A stretch of DNA of 64,000 bases from Salinicola acroporae (GTDB lineage: Bacteria; Pseudomonadota; Gammaproteobacteria; Pseudomonadales; Halomonadaceae), in assembly GCF_003206615.1 (NCBI RefSeq), contig NZ_PZJW01000004.1, positions 357,083 to 421,082 of the forward strand, written 5' to 3'. The notes under the pieces were generated by a model that was not told where the DNA came from, did no database searches, and saw only the letters and a list, made by a program, of their open reading frames with translations. Numbering within the stretch: position 1 is the stretch's first letter; each line of letters starts with the position of its first letter. A program made the position numbers and the translations under genes. Shown here in pieces: positions 8,482 through 18,339 of the stretch.

Positions 8482-8754
8482 CTACCACTGCCTGTCAGGG
8501 GCGCTCAGCCATTGGCTCACCGGGCCGATACCGTCGGTGCACCAGGGTTCGCTCAGCCGGGTAATGAAAAAGCGAGTCTGCTTGCCGAATGCCCGACTCA
8601 AGCGGGAGCGCAGGAATTCGATCGGATCGGTCGACTCGATCAGCCAGGTGGTGCGGAACAGCACAATGGAGTCGAACCGCCGGAGCATCGACTCCAGGCG
8701 ATGACGATCCATTCTCCCCAGCGGCCTGTCGAAGGTCAGGCAGTAGATACCCAT
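8482..8754 (-). CDS. small conserved protein, possibly Cas2-like ferredoxin fold
   Basis: 90-residue protein with a good AAGGAG ribosome site. Its pattern (an initial beta-strand MGIYCLTFD, a helix with charged residues, RTTWLIEST, then FITRLSEPW) resembles stand-alone SinR/Cas2-fold proteins in which WLI/VxS is followed by RxxL and a final xxRL strand. That resemblance is by eye. No CRISPR array or other cas gene is in the window. Function unknown; the orphan position next to a DNA-glycosylase-like gene says little. Confidence 0.6.
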   Translation of the reverse strand: MGIYCLTFDRPLGRMDRHRLESMLRRFDSIVLFRTTWLIESTDPIEFLRSRLSRAFGKQTRFFITRLSEPWCTDGIGPVSQWLSAPDRQW

Positions 8755-9002
8755 GGCGTGCTCCTTGCTGCCGAATTACGCTTTGTCTGAAAAATGCCTG
8801 CGCTCAACCATACGGCGTTGAAAATCGGCTGGGGCGCCAGCCCGGTCCTTCTTTCGCCGATTTTTGCCTTGTCTGGCTATCGCTCGTCGATTCTCAGACA
8901 GAGCTTAGCCAGATCCAGTTCAGGGTAGCTCGTTCGCGGATCGATTGTCCTTATCGCGGATGAAGTCGGGAAGCCCCGCTGACGCCTGCCTGCCCACCCG
9001 GC

Positions 9003-10385
9003 TCAGGGCTCGGCAGGGCCCGTCGTGGCGGGGTCATCGTCCGCCCGGGGCAGGACCAGGTTGAGCATGATCGAAGCCAGCGCGCCCGGGATCAGACCTG
9101 ACTCCAGCAGCACGCCGATCTGCTGCGGTGCACCCTGGTAGAGCCCGCTCTGGGCCGGCAGGCCGATCGCCAGCGCCAGCGATACGCCGACGATCAGCAT
9201 GTTGCGCTTGTTGAACCTGGCGTGGGAGAGCATTTTCACCCCGGCGCTGGCAATCATGCCGAACATGATGATCACCGCGCCGCCCAGCGCCGCCGCCGGA
9301 ATGGCCGATACCAGTGCTCCCAGCTTCGGCACCAGCCCCGCCAGGACCAGAAAGCCGCCGCCGAGCGCGACGACAAAGCGGCTGGCGACCCCAGTGAGCG
9401 CCACCAGGCCGACGTTCTGGCTGAAGCTGATCTGCGGGAAGGCGCCGAACAGCGCGGCAAAGCTGCTCGAGAGCCCGTCGGCCATGACGCCGCCGGAAAG
9501 CTCCCGCGCTGTCGGTTCGCGCTCGGCGCCGCCGATCGCCGTGCCGGAGATGTCGCCGATCGACTCGGCACAGGTGACCACGGCCATCAGCGTGATCGCC
9601 AGGATCGCCGCCGGATCGAAGGCAAGGCCGATCTCGAAGGGGATCGGAAGCTGGAACCAGCCGGCTTCGGCGACGCGGGAAAAATCGAGCAGACCCATCG
9701 GTGCCGCCGCCACGCAGCCGACCAGAATGCCGATCAGTACGGCGGCCTCGGAGAGAAAGCCCCGGCAGAACTGGTGGAACGCCACGGTCACCACGAACAC
9801 CAGCGCTGCCAGCAGCAGATGGTGCGGTGAGCCGAAATCCTCGGCACCGACGCCGCCGCCCACGTAGGCAAACCCCACCGGCAGCAGCAGGATGCCAATC
9901 AACAATACGAAGGTGCCCGACACCACTGGTGGGAAGAAGACGCTCAAGCGCCTGTAGCAGAGTCCCACCACCGCCATCGCCAGCCCGCCGATCAGGGCGC
10001 CGCCGAACACCGCCGGCAACCCCTGGTTGGCGGCGATCGGAATCATCACCGGCACGAAGCCGAAACTGGTACCCATGACGATGGGCAGACGGGCGCCGAG
10101 AGGGCCGATACCGAGCGTCTGGACCAGGGTCGCAATGCCCGCGACGAACATCGCCATCTGGACCAGAAACACCGTATCCGCGCCGGATAGGCCCGCCGTG
10201 CCGGCGATGATCAGCGGCACGGCGGCATTGCTGACGAACATGGCCAGTACGTGCTGTATACCAAGAGGGATGGCTTTTCGCAGTGGCGGGAAATAGTCGA
10301 CGTCGCGTAACGGATTTTTATTAGTTATTTGATTTTCTTCGAATTGATGCGATGAATCCGACCGCTCTGGGCTATCCAGGCTCAT
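9003..10385 (-). CDS. NCS2 nucleobase permease, probably xanthine/urate
   Basis: 460-residue inner-membrane symporter of the NCS2/NAT family with about 12-14 hydrophobic segments. The GIQHVLAMF motif lies in the first membrane segment near residue 42, and the NAT signature is QNVGLVALTG around residue 325. The Gly at the last signature position and the FPQISFSQNVG context point to xanthine or urate rather than uracil. The ATG at 10383-10385 has GGGAG six bases ahead, better than the ATG five codons upstream. The AT-rich region upstream holds a palindrome and a direct repeat suited to repression. It neighbours other nitrogen-compound genes, including an M20 amidohydrolase and a NepI-like pump. 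Confidence 0.88.
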   Translation of the reverse strand: MSLDSPERSDSSHQFEENQITNKNPLRDVDYFPPLRKAIPLGIQHVLAMFVSNAAVPLIIAGTAGLSGADTVFLVQMAMFVAGIATLVQTLGIGPLGARLPIVMGTSFGFVPVMIPIAANQGLPAVFGGALIGGLAMAVVGLCYRRLSVFFPPVVSGTFVLLIGILLLPVGFAYVGGGVGAEDFGSPHHLLLAALVFVVTVAFHQFCRGFLSEAAVLIGILVGCVAAAPMGLLDFSRVAEAGWFQLPIPFEIGLAFDPAAILAITLMAVVTCAESIGDISGTAIGGAEREPTARELSGGVMADGLSSSFAALFGAFPQISFSQNVGLVALTGVASRFVVALGGGFLVLAGLVPKLGALVSAIPAAALGGAVIIMFGMIASAGVKMLSHARFNKRNMLIVGVSLALAIGLPAQSGLYQGAPQQIGVLLESGLIPGALASIMLNLVLPRADDDPATTGPAEP

Positions 10386-10401
10386 GATTGACTCCCACAT
10401 T

Positions 10402-10456
10402 GATTGTTTTTATCTGCTCCTGAAAAACTACTGTAGATTGTTTTTGTGTACAAAAA
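10402..10456. promoter_or_regulatory. operator candidate upstream of the NCS2 permease
   Basis: The 10-base direct repeat GATTGTTTTT occurs at 10402-10411 and 10436-10445. The second copy merges into the inverted repeat TTTTTGT-GT-ACAAAAA at 10441-10456. TTGT-N2-ACAA cores are common for GntR-family repressors. No GntR gene is in the window. Confidence 0.4.
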
Positions 10457-10489
10457 AACTGCTGCTGGGGTATCGCTGCGACGGCCGCT

Positions 10490-10963
10490 TCAGCGCTGTT
10501 CCTCGGGCCACCAGCGCGCCAAGGCGGACTCCGCCTGGCATTTGATCTCCTCGTCGATATAGATCGATACCGCCACCAGAGCGGCAGCCAGCACGCTGGC
10601 ATCATCGGTGTAGCCGACACCGGCAATGAAGTCGGGAATGGCATCCAGCGGCGAGATGAAATAGCCGAGCGCGCCGATGATGGTCGACTTGGCCCACAAC
10701 GGTACATCGGGGCGCTTCAGCACGAAATAGAGCTGCAGCGCCTTCAGCGCCACCTCGCGGCCGGCGCGTCTGCCGAAGCGGGTCATCTTCCGCCAGAAGC
10801 GCTCGTCGCTGTAACTCTCGGCACGGCTTTCGAGCACGCCAGCGCGAGCCTCGTTCTCGTCGGGAAGCGTATCAGCTGCCCGGGGCCGATCCAGCAGAGG
10901 CCCCGTGTCGTCGTGAGGCAGCGTGGGAGTGCTGGTGGGGAATACGCGGGGAGGGCGGGGCAT
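10490..10963 (-). CDS. YkvA/DUF1232 family membrane protein
   Basis: 157-residue protein with a disordered, Pro-rich first 50 residues and a C-terminal DUF1232 domain. The domain motif GYFISPLDAIPDF near residues 103-115, followed by GYTDD, is typical. One or two hydrophobic helices are present, so it is probably an inner-membrane protein. The function of the family is not established. GGAG precedes the ATG at 10961-10963. It is divergent from the M20 amidohydrolase operon. Confidence 0.85.
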   Translation of the reverse strand: MPRPPRVFPTSTPTLPHDDTGPLLDRPRAADTLPDENEARAGVLESRAESYSDERFWRKMTRFGRRAGREVALKALQLYFVLKRPDVPLWAKSTIIGALGYFISPLDAIPDFIAGVGYTDDASVLAAALVAVSIYIDEEIKCQAESALARWWPEEQR

Positions 10964-11066
10964 GGTCGGGCTCCATCATCACGAGCAGTCGCCGTAGTCT
11001 AACGCACGTCGGCGCGTCTCGGCTTGCGGCGAGCTTGATCCGACGCTGGCGGCAACGTCATGATCG

Positions 11067-11082
11067 ATTGATACGTATCAAT
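11067..11082. promoter_or_regulatory. perfect 16-bp palindrome upstream of the M20-amidase operon
   Basis: ATTGATACGTATCAAT is its own reverse complement and lies about 93 bases ahead of the M20 start, in a gap of 211 bases between divergent genes. Its symmetry and position fit a dimeric repressor or activator site. Confidence 0.5.
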
Positions 11083-11174
11083 AGTAAAAACTGACAATCG
11101 CCGACTGACGTTCAAGCACAATACCCCTGGCGCTGAGACTCGCCGTGCTTCATCTCGATGATAAGGACAATGAC

Positions 11175-12449
11175 ATGAACGAGACACTTTCGACTGAGGT
11201 CAGCGTGCCCGCCATCAATGGCGAACGCCTGTGGCAGGCATTGATGGAGCTGGCCCTGATCGGAGCGACCCCCGAGGGGGGCTGCAATCGACAGGCGCTG
11301 ACCGAGCTCGACCGCGAAGGCCGCGAACTGCTGATCCGCTGGTGCGAGGCCGAAGGCCTGATCGTGCGCTTCGACGCCATCGGCAACCTCTTCGCTCGCC
11401 GCGATGGCAGCAACGCCGACGCCGACCCGGTCGTCATCGGCAGCCATATCGACACCCAGCCCACCGGCGGCAAGTACGACGGTTGCTTCGGTGTGCTGGC
11501 GGCACTTGAGGTCATCCGAACGCTCAACGCCAACGGCATCGAGACCGAACGGCCGATCGAGCTGGTTTCCTGGACCAACGAAGAGGGCTGCCGTTTCGCG
11601 CCCTGCATGATGGGCTCCGGCGTGTTTGCCGGTCAGCTCACTCTGGAAGATGCCCTGTCGCGAACGGATGTCGACGGCATCACCGCGGGCGAAGCGCTCG
11701 CGGCGATTGGCTACGTCGGGGACGATGCCAATCGCCCCGGCCAGTTCGCGGCCTATCTCGAAGCGCATATCGAACAGGGGCCGATCCTCGAGGACGAGGG
11801 CAAGACCATTGGTGTGGTCACCGGGGCGCTGGGACTGAAGTGGTTCGATGTCACGGTGACCGGCATGGCGGCCCACTCCGGCTCGACGCCGATGCATCTA
11901 CGCCAGGATGCGCTGCTGGGCGCGACCCGGGTGGTCGAAGCGGTCAACCGGATCGCGCTGGCGCATCAGCCCGACGGCCGCGGGACGGTGGGGGCGTTTC
12001 AGCTGCTGCCCAACTCGCGCAACGTGATCCCCGGCCAGGTGACGCTGAGCGTCGACTTCCGGCACAGCGAGGGCGAGGTGCTGGAAGCGATCGTCAACGA
12101 GTTCCGCCAGACGCTGAACGCCATCGCCCGCGAGACTGGCCTTTCCATCGAGATCGCGCCCACCGCCGATTATCCGCCGCAGCATTTCGCCGCCGATTGT
12201 ATCGCGGCCGTGCGCCAGGGCGCCCTGGCCAACGGCTACGCACATCGGGATATCGTCAGCGGCGCCGGGCACGATGCCGTCTTCATCGGCGATATCGCGC
12301 CGGCGGCGATGATCTTCATTCCCTGCGAGAAGGGGATCAGTCATAACGAGAGCGAGTACGCCACGCCAGAAGATGTCACCGCCGGTGCCAATGTGTTGCT
12401 GCACGCGACGCTGAATCTGGCTGGGCCTGTGGCCGGGGCGGTGGCATGA
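11175..12449 (+). CDS. M20-family N-carbamoyl amino acid / allantoate-type amidohydrolase
   Basis: 424-residue zinc-dependent amidohydrolase. Metal ligands are visible: His in IGSHIDTQ, Asp in GGKYDGCFG, Glu in SWTNEEGCRF, His in LEAHIEQGP and His in KGISHNESE. These are arranged as in N-carbamoyl-L-amino acid hydrolase, beta-ureidopropionase and allantoate amidohydrolase. The dimerisation insert lies between about residues 215 and 330. Sequence alone does not separate those substrates. ATG at 11175 has AAGGA seven bases ahead; an upstream in-frame ATG lacks a site. The stop overlaps the next ATG by four bases, so it is translated together with an amidase, which suggests stepwise breakdown of an amide or ureide. 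Confidence 0.85.
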   Translation: MNETLSTEVSVPAINGERLWQALMELALIGATPEGGCNRQALTELDREGRELLIRWCEAEGLIVRFDAIGNLFARRDGSNADADPVVIGSHIDTQPTGGKYDGCFGVLAALEVIRTLNANGIETERPIELVSWTNEEGCRFAPCMMGSGVFAGQLTLEDALSRTDVDGITAGEALAAIGYVGDDANRPGQFAAYLEAHIEQGPILEDEGKTIGVVTGALGLKWFDVTVTGMAAHSGSTPMHLRQDALLGATRVVEAVNRIALAHQPDGRGTVGAFQLLPNSRNVIPGQVTLSVDFRHSEGEVLEAIVNEFRQTLNAIARETGLSIEIAPTADYPPQHFAADCIAAVRQGALANGYAHRDIVSGAGHDAVFIGDIAPAAMIFIPCEKGISHNESEYATPEDVTAGANVLLHATLNLAGPVAGAVA

Positions 12450-13885
12450 GCGGCGACGAGAACAACAGCATGCGCGATCCAGCGACGACCGAGCTGGCCG
12501 ATCTGACCGCCCTCGAGGCCCTGGCGCTGTTCGAGCGGAGCGAGCTCTCGCCGGTGGAGTTGACCCGGGACTGCCTGGCGCGAATCGAGCGCCACAACCC
12601 GATCGTCAACGCTTTCTGCCATGTCGATGGTGAGGGCGCGCTGGCGGCGGCACGGGCATCGGAAGCCCGCTGGCAGCGCAAGAATCCGATGGGGCCGCTG
12701 GATGGCGTGCCCAGCACGATCAAGGATCTGACGTTGACCGCCGGCATGCCGACCCGCAAGGGCTCGACGACCACACCACCCGACGGACCCTGGGACGTTG
12801 ACGCGCCCTTTACGGCGCGGATGCGGGAGGCGGGTGCCGTGCTCCTGGGCAAGACCACCACGCCGGAGTTTGGCTGGAAGGGGGTTACCGACAACCCGCT
12901 TTACGGCATCACCCGCAATCCGTGGAATCTCGAGCTGACCGCCGGCGGGTCTTCCGGTGGCGCCGCTGCCGCCGCGGCGCTCAACCTGGGCATGCTGCAT
13001 CAGGGCAGCGACGCCGGCGGCTCGATCCGGATTCCATGCGCGTTCACCGGCACGTTCGGCATCAAGCCGACCTTCGGCTGGATACCCCAATGGCCGGCCA
13101 GCGCCATGACGACCCTGTCGCACCTGGGGCCGATGACGCGCACGGCAGCCGACAGCGCGCTGATGCTCTCGGTGGTCGCGCAGCCCGATGCGCGGGATGG
13201 CTACGCCGGTCCCGCCTGTCCACTCGACTGGCTGGCCGCCGCGCCGCGCCGTCTGGACGGCATGCGCATCGCCTACAGCCGTGATCTGGGTTACGTCTCG
13301 GTGGCGCCGGATATCCTGCGTGCCGTGGAGGCGGCGGTCGAATGGTTGCGGGCCTTGGGCGCGGAAGTGATCGACGTCGATCCGGGGTTCAGCTCGCCCA
13401 AGATGAGCTTCGATACACTTTGGCACGCGGGCGCCTCGCGGCTGCTGGACGGCTTGAGCGACCCCCAGATCGAAGCGTTGGACCCCGGCCTGCGTGCCAT
13501 CGCCGAGCATGGCAAGACGCTGTCGCTGACCGATTACCTGCTCGCTCGCGAGCAGCGCTCGGCCCTGGTGGCGCAGATGGCCGAGTTCCACCAGCGCTAC
13601 GACCTGCTGGTGACCCCGACGCTGCCGTTGTCGGCCTTCGCCGCCGGTCATGAAGTGCCACCCGGCAGCGATTATGTCGACTGGGTGGACTGGACCCCGT
13701 TCAGCTATCCCTTCAACCTCACCCAGCAACCCGCTGCCTCGTTGCCCTGCGGTCTGGACGACGACGGCTTGCCGGTCGGGTTACATCTGGTGGGGCCGCG
13801 CTATCGTGATGACCGCGTGATGGCCGTGGCCCGGTTGCTGGAAACGCAACTGCCCAGGTTGGTGCCGCCGCTGGCGATGGCGTGA
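12446..13885 (+). CDS. amidase signature family hydrolase
   Basis: 479-residue serine amidase. The Ser-cisSer-Lys triad is visible as the lysine in STIKDLT near residue 93 and the serines in GGSSGGAAAA and SDAGGSIRIP near residues 169-192. Length and layout match stand-alone amidases rather than GatA; no gatB or gatC is present. It overlaps the M20 gene by ATGA, so the two are one operon. A likely role is release of ammonia from an amide made or imported with the M20 substrate. Precise substrate unknown. Confidence 0.88.
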   Translation: MSGDENNSMRDPATTELADLTALEALALFERSELSPVELTRDCLARIERHNPIVNAFCHVDGEGALAAARASEARWQRKNPMGPLDGVPSTIKDLTLTAGMPTRKGSTTTPPDGPWDVDAPFTARMREAGAVLLGKTTTPEFGWKGVTDNPLYGITRNPWNLELTAGGSSGGAAAAAALNLGMLHQGSDAGGSIRIPCAFTGTFGIKPTFGWIPQWPASAMTTLSHLGPMTRTAADSALMLSVVAQPDARDGYAGPACPLDWLAAAPRRLDGMRIAYSRDLGYVSVAPDILRAVEAAVEWLRALGAEVIDVDPGFSSPKMSFDTLWHAGASRLLDGLSDPQIEALDPGLRAIAEHGKTLSLTDYLLAREQRSALVAQMAEFHQRYDLLVTPTLPLSAFAAGHEVPPGSDYVDWVDWTPFSYPFNLTQQPAASLPCGLDDDGLPVGLHLVGPRYRDDRVMAVARLLETQLPRLVPPLAMA

Positions 13886-13908
13886 CACGTCGGGCGCCAG
13901 CGTGGTCG

Positions 13909-14967
13909 TCAGCCGCCCCGTGCCTCGCCCGGGGTCTGCCCGGTCGCGCGTTTGAACGCGCGGCTGAAGGCGGCCTGGGAGCCGTAGCCCAACTGCCAGG
14001 CGACTTGATCGATGGAGAGGCGCTTCTCGCGGATCCACTGCGTGGCGAGTCGCATCCGTAGCTGCGTCACGTAGCCCAGCGGTGACACGCCCAGGGCCGT
14101 GCGGAAGCGCTCGGCGAAGGCCGAGCGCGAGCTGCCCATTTCCGCCGCCATGTCGGCCACGCTCCAGTGGCGTCCTGGTTGGCGATGGACCGCAGCGATC
14201 ACCTTGCCCAGGCGCGGGTCGCGCAGCGCCTCGACCCAGCCGCCGATCTCCGCACAGCCGCATTCGACCCAGCCGCGTACGATACTGGCGGCCACCACGT
14301 CCGCGAGTCGCGACAGGATGCCGGCGGCGCCGGCCCGGCTCAGGCTCGCCTCGCGCTCCATCGCCTCGAGCATCGGTAACACTTCCGGGTAGCGCGACAG
14401 CAGCGTTCCCACGTGCATCACGGCAGGCATCATCGAGATCAGGGGTTGCATGCCGCCAAGATCGAACTGCATGCAGCCGCTGAACAGTCGCACGCCCTGG
14501 CCGTGCTCGAGGCGCGCCGAGCCGTCGTCGATACAGCTGAACGAGTCGCAGAGCGGGATGGCGTCGATCTGCTCGATATCACGACTCTCCACTTCGGGGG
14601 AGGAGAGCAAGCAGTGATGTCCGCCGCGCGGCAGCAGCACCGCATCGCCGCTCTCCAAGCGCTGCACGTCGTCGCCGATTCGCAGGATCGCCGAACCTTG
14701 CGCGATGAAGTGAAATTGCGCGCAGGTGGCATCGGTGTCGAAGGCAATGGCGAACGGCGCTCTCATCTGCACGCGCCGATAGCTCAGCCCGGAAAGACGC
14801 ATCCCGAGCAAGAGCGCGTTGATCCACTCGCTGGACTTCCGCGGCGGCGGCTGTCCCACCGTCGGGGTGTCGGGCACTCGACTCTCGGCCGATGGCGCGT
14901 CGGCCGATCGGCGGTCGGGGGACCCGGAGCGCGGGGAGGACGACTGAGAGATGGAGGGTTTCATCAT
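13909..14967 (-). CDS. AraC-family regulator with cupin sensor domain
   Basis: 352-residue transcription factor. The N-terminal part (about residues 50-220) is a cupin of the Cupin_6 type, with FHFIAQGSAIL and SGDAVLLPRGGHH motifs. The C-terminal 100 residues carry two helix-turn-helix units (SVADMAAEMGSSRSAFAERF and DQVAWQLGYGSQAAFSRAFK). The gene is divergent from the NepI-like efflux gene with only 93 bases between, so it very probably regulates that gene and itself. ATGATG at 14967/14964 leaves two equivalent starts, with no clear ribosome site. Confidence 0.9.
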   Translation of the reverse strand: MMKPSISQSSSPRSGSPDRRSADAPSAESRVPDTPTVGQPPPRKSSEWINALLLGMRLSGLSYRRVQMRAPFAIAFDTDATCAQFHFIAQGSAILRIGDDVQRLESGDAVLLPRGGHHCLLSSPEVESRDIEQIDAIPLCDSFSCIDDGSARLEHGQGVRLFSGCMQFDLGGMQPLISMMPAVMHVGTLLSRYPEVLPMLEAMEREASLSRAGAAGILSRLADVVAASIVRGWVECGCAEIGGWVEALRDPRLGKVIAAVHRQPGRHWSVADMAAEMGSSRSAFAERFRTALGVSPLGYVTQLRMRLATQWIREKRLSIDQVAWQLGYGSQAAFSRAFKRATGQTPGEARGG

Positions 14968-14978
14968 GATTTCGGACT

Positions 14979-15007
14979 TTTGATCAAAGATCCCGGAGCT
15001 TTGATGA
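14979..15007. promoter_or_regulatory. AraC-type direct-repeat operator candidate
   Basis: TTTGATCA (14979-14986) and TTTGATGA (15000-15007) are direct repeats spaced 21 bases start to start, two helical turns, which suits two AraC-domain half-sites. They fill the short gap between the divergent AraC and NepI-like genes. Confidence 0.45.
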
Positions 15008-15060
15008 TAGCGGATCTTGCGATGCTACTTTAGTCTACGCAGCATCTCAATGTTCAATGG

Positions 15061-16302
15061 ATGTCTCGCATGACCACTAAAGACTCGCACGATACGCGCC
15101 CGATGGGGGCGTCCCGAGCGGCCTGGAGCGCCGTTTTCTCGTTGACACTGGGTGTCTTCAGCCTGGTGATGGCCGAATTTCTGCCGGCCAGTCTGCTGAC
15201 CCCGATGGCGGACTCGCTCGCGATCAGCGAGGGCCAGGCGGGGCAGGCCGTCACGGTGACGGCGGTGGTGGCACTGCTGTCGGGGTTGCTGGTGACCTCC
15301 GCCACCCAGCGACTCGACCGTCGCCACGTGCTGCTGGGATTTTCCGGGCTGATGATCGCCGCCAATCTGCTGGTCGCCTACTCTCCGGACCTGATCTGGC
15401 TGCTGGCCGGGCGGGTGCTGCTGGGCGTGGCGCTGGGCGGATTCTGGGCGCTCTCCGCCGCTACCGTCATGCGACTGGTGCCGGAGCACGACGTGCCGCG
15501 CGCGCTATCGCTGCTGTTCACCGGTGTCCCCATCGCCACCATCAGTGCCGCGGCGCTGGGCAGCTATCTCGGCGACCTGGTCGGCTGGCGCAACGTGTTT
15601 CTGCTCGCGACGGTGATATCGGTACTGACGCTGGTCTTCCAGTACATTACCTTGCCGTCCATGACGCCGGAGCGTCCCACCCCGCTCGGCACGCTGGTGA
15701 GCGTAATGAAACGACCGGGCATGATGGTCGGCATCGTGGCTATCCTGCTGGTGTTCTGTGGCCATTTCGCTTTCTTCACCTACGTCCGTCCGTTTCTCGA
15801 GGGCGTGTCGCACATGGGAATCAATGCGCTGTCATCGACCCTGCTGGCGTTCGGGGTGGCGAATTTCGTCGGGACCTTGGCCGCGGGGTATCTGCTTGAG
15901 CGCAGCCTGCGTCTGACATTGGTGCTGATGCCGTTGATCATGGGCTCGCTGGGCTGGTTGCTGGCGACGCTGGGCGGCTTCTCGTTGGGGACCGATGCCC
16001 TCATGGTCGCGCTGTGGGGCTTCGCCTTCGGTGCCGTGCCGGTGGCCTGGTCGACCTGGATCACTCGTGTCGTGCCGGACGAAGCCGAGAGCGGCGGTGG
16101 CTTGATCGTCGCATCGATCCAGTTGGCCATTGCGCTGGGGGCGGCCGTAGGCGGCGTTGTCTTCGGCATCGGCGGCGTGCTGGCCGTCTGCGCCACTGCC
16201 GGCACGCTGCTGCTGGCCGCGGCCGCACTGGTTCTCGCTGGCGTGAGAACGAGGCCGATACCCGCTGGCGAAGGCGACACGGTGGTGGCGAGCTGCCAGT
16301 AG
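15061..16302 (+). CDS. nepI: MFS efflux transporter, NepI-like
   Basis: 413-residue major facilitator of the DHA1 efflux class with 12 hydrophobic segments. It matches E. coli NepI (purine ribonucleoside efflux) in order and wording: AWSAVFS near the start, EFLPASLLTPMA, GRVLLGVALGGFWALSA, ATVMRLVP, GWRNVF, and PVAWSTWITR in the second half. A role in export of inosine- or guanosine-like compounds is inferred from this match; other small substrates are possible. It is divergent from an AraC regulator that shares its promoter region. The first ATG at 15061 is used; an alternative sits three codons later. Confidence 0.82.
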   Translation: MSRMTTKDSHDTRPMGASRAAWSAVFSLTLGVFSLVMAEFLPASLLTPMADSLAISEGQAGQAVTVTAVVALLSGLLVTSATQRLDRRHVLLGFSGLMIAANLLVAYSPDLIWLLAGRVLLGVALGGFWALSAATVMRLVPEHDVPRALSLLFTGVPIATISAAALGSYLGDLVGWRNVFLLATVISVLTLVFQYITLPSMTPERPTPLGTLVSVMKRPGMMVGIVAILLVFCGHFAFFTYVRPFLEGVSHMGINALSSTLLAFGVANFVGTLAAGYLLERSLRLTLVLMPLIMGSLGWLLATLGGFSLGTDALMVALWGFAFGAVPVAWSTWITRVVPDEAESGGGLIVASIQLAIALGAAVGGVVFGIGGVLAVCATAGTLLLAAAALVLAGVRTRPIPAGEGDTVVASCQ

Positions 16303-16445
16303 GCGACAGGCTGGTGTTGTCGGTGCGACCGACCGGGCGAGGTGAGACGCGGCAAGCATGGCCGGGCTCATCTTGCCTGTCGGGCAGTGAAGATGGTCTG
16401 CTATAAGAAAGGCATTCCTCCCCAGACCATCGAAAGGAACTAACG

Positions 16446-18110
<1,665 letters not shown>

Positions 18111-18120
18111 CGCCGGTTTC

Positions 18121-18150
18121 GGGACCGGGAGACCTCGCTCTCCCGGTTCC
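18121..18150 (+). terminator. hairpin after pgm
   Basis: An 11-bp stem with one G-T pair (18121-18131 with 18140-18150) and an 8-base loop lies 10 bases past the pgm stop. No T tract follows, so it may act with Rho or as an RNA-stabilising end. Confidence 0.55.
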
Positions 18151-18339
18151 GCCCGCCGGTCGCTCGACCGTCATCCGGACCGGCCAGACGTCCCTCGGCA
18201 AGTCGCGATGCAACGTCGTGTTGCCGAGCGCGAGCCGTTTTCGCCGAAAACCTAAAGTTGCCTTCGACATGGGCGATATCTCCTCTGTCAATTTCGATGC
18301 CGTGCCCCGGGCGGCGCCTTCCTCTGGCAGGGATATCCC

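Noticed and set aside
12341-13729. 462-codon open frame on the minus strand opposite the amidase
   Set aside because: No ribosome site or family signature, and the opposite strand carries a complete amidase with catalytic motifs.
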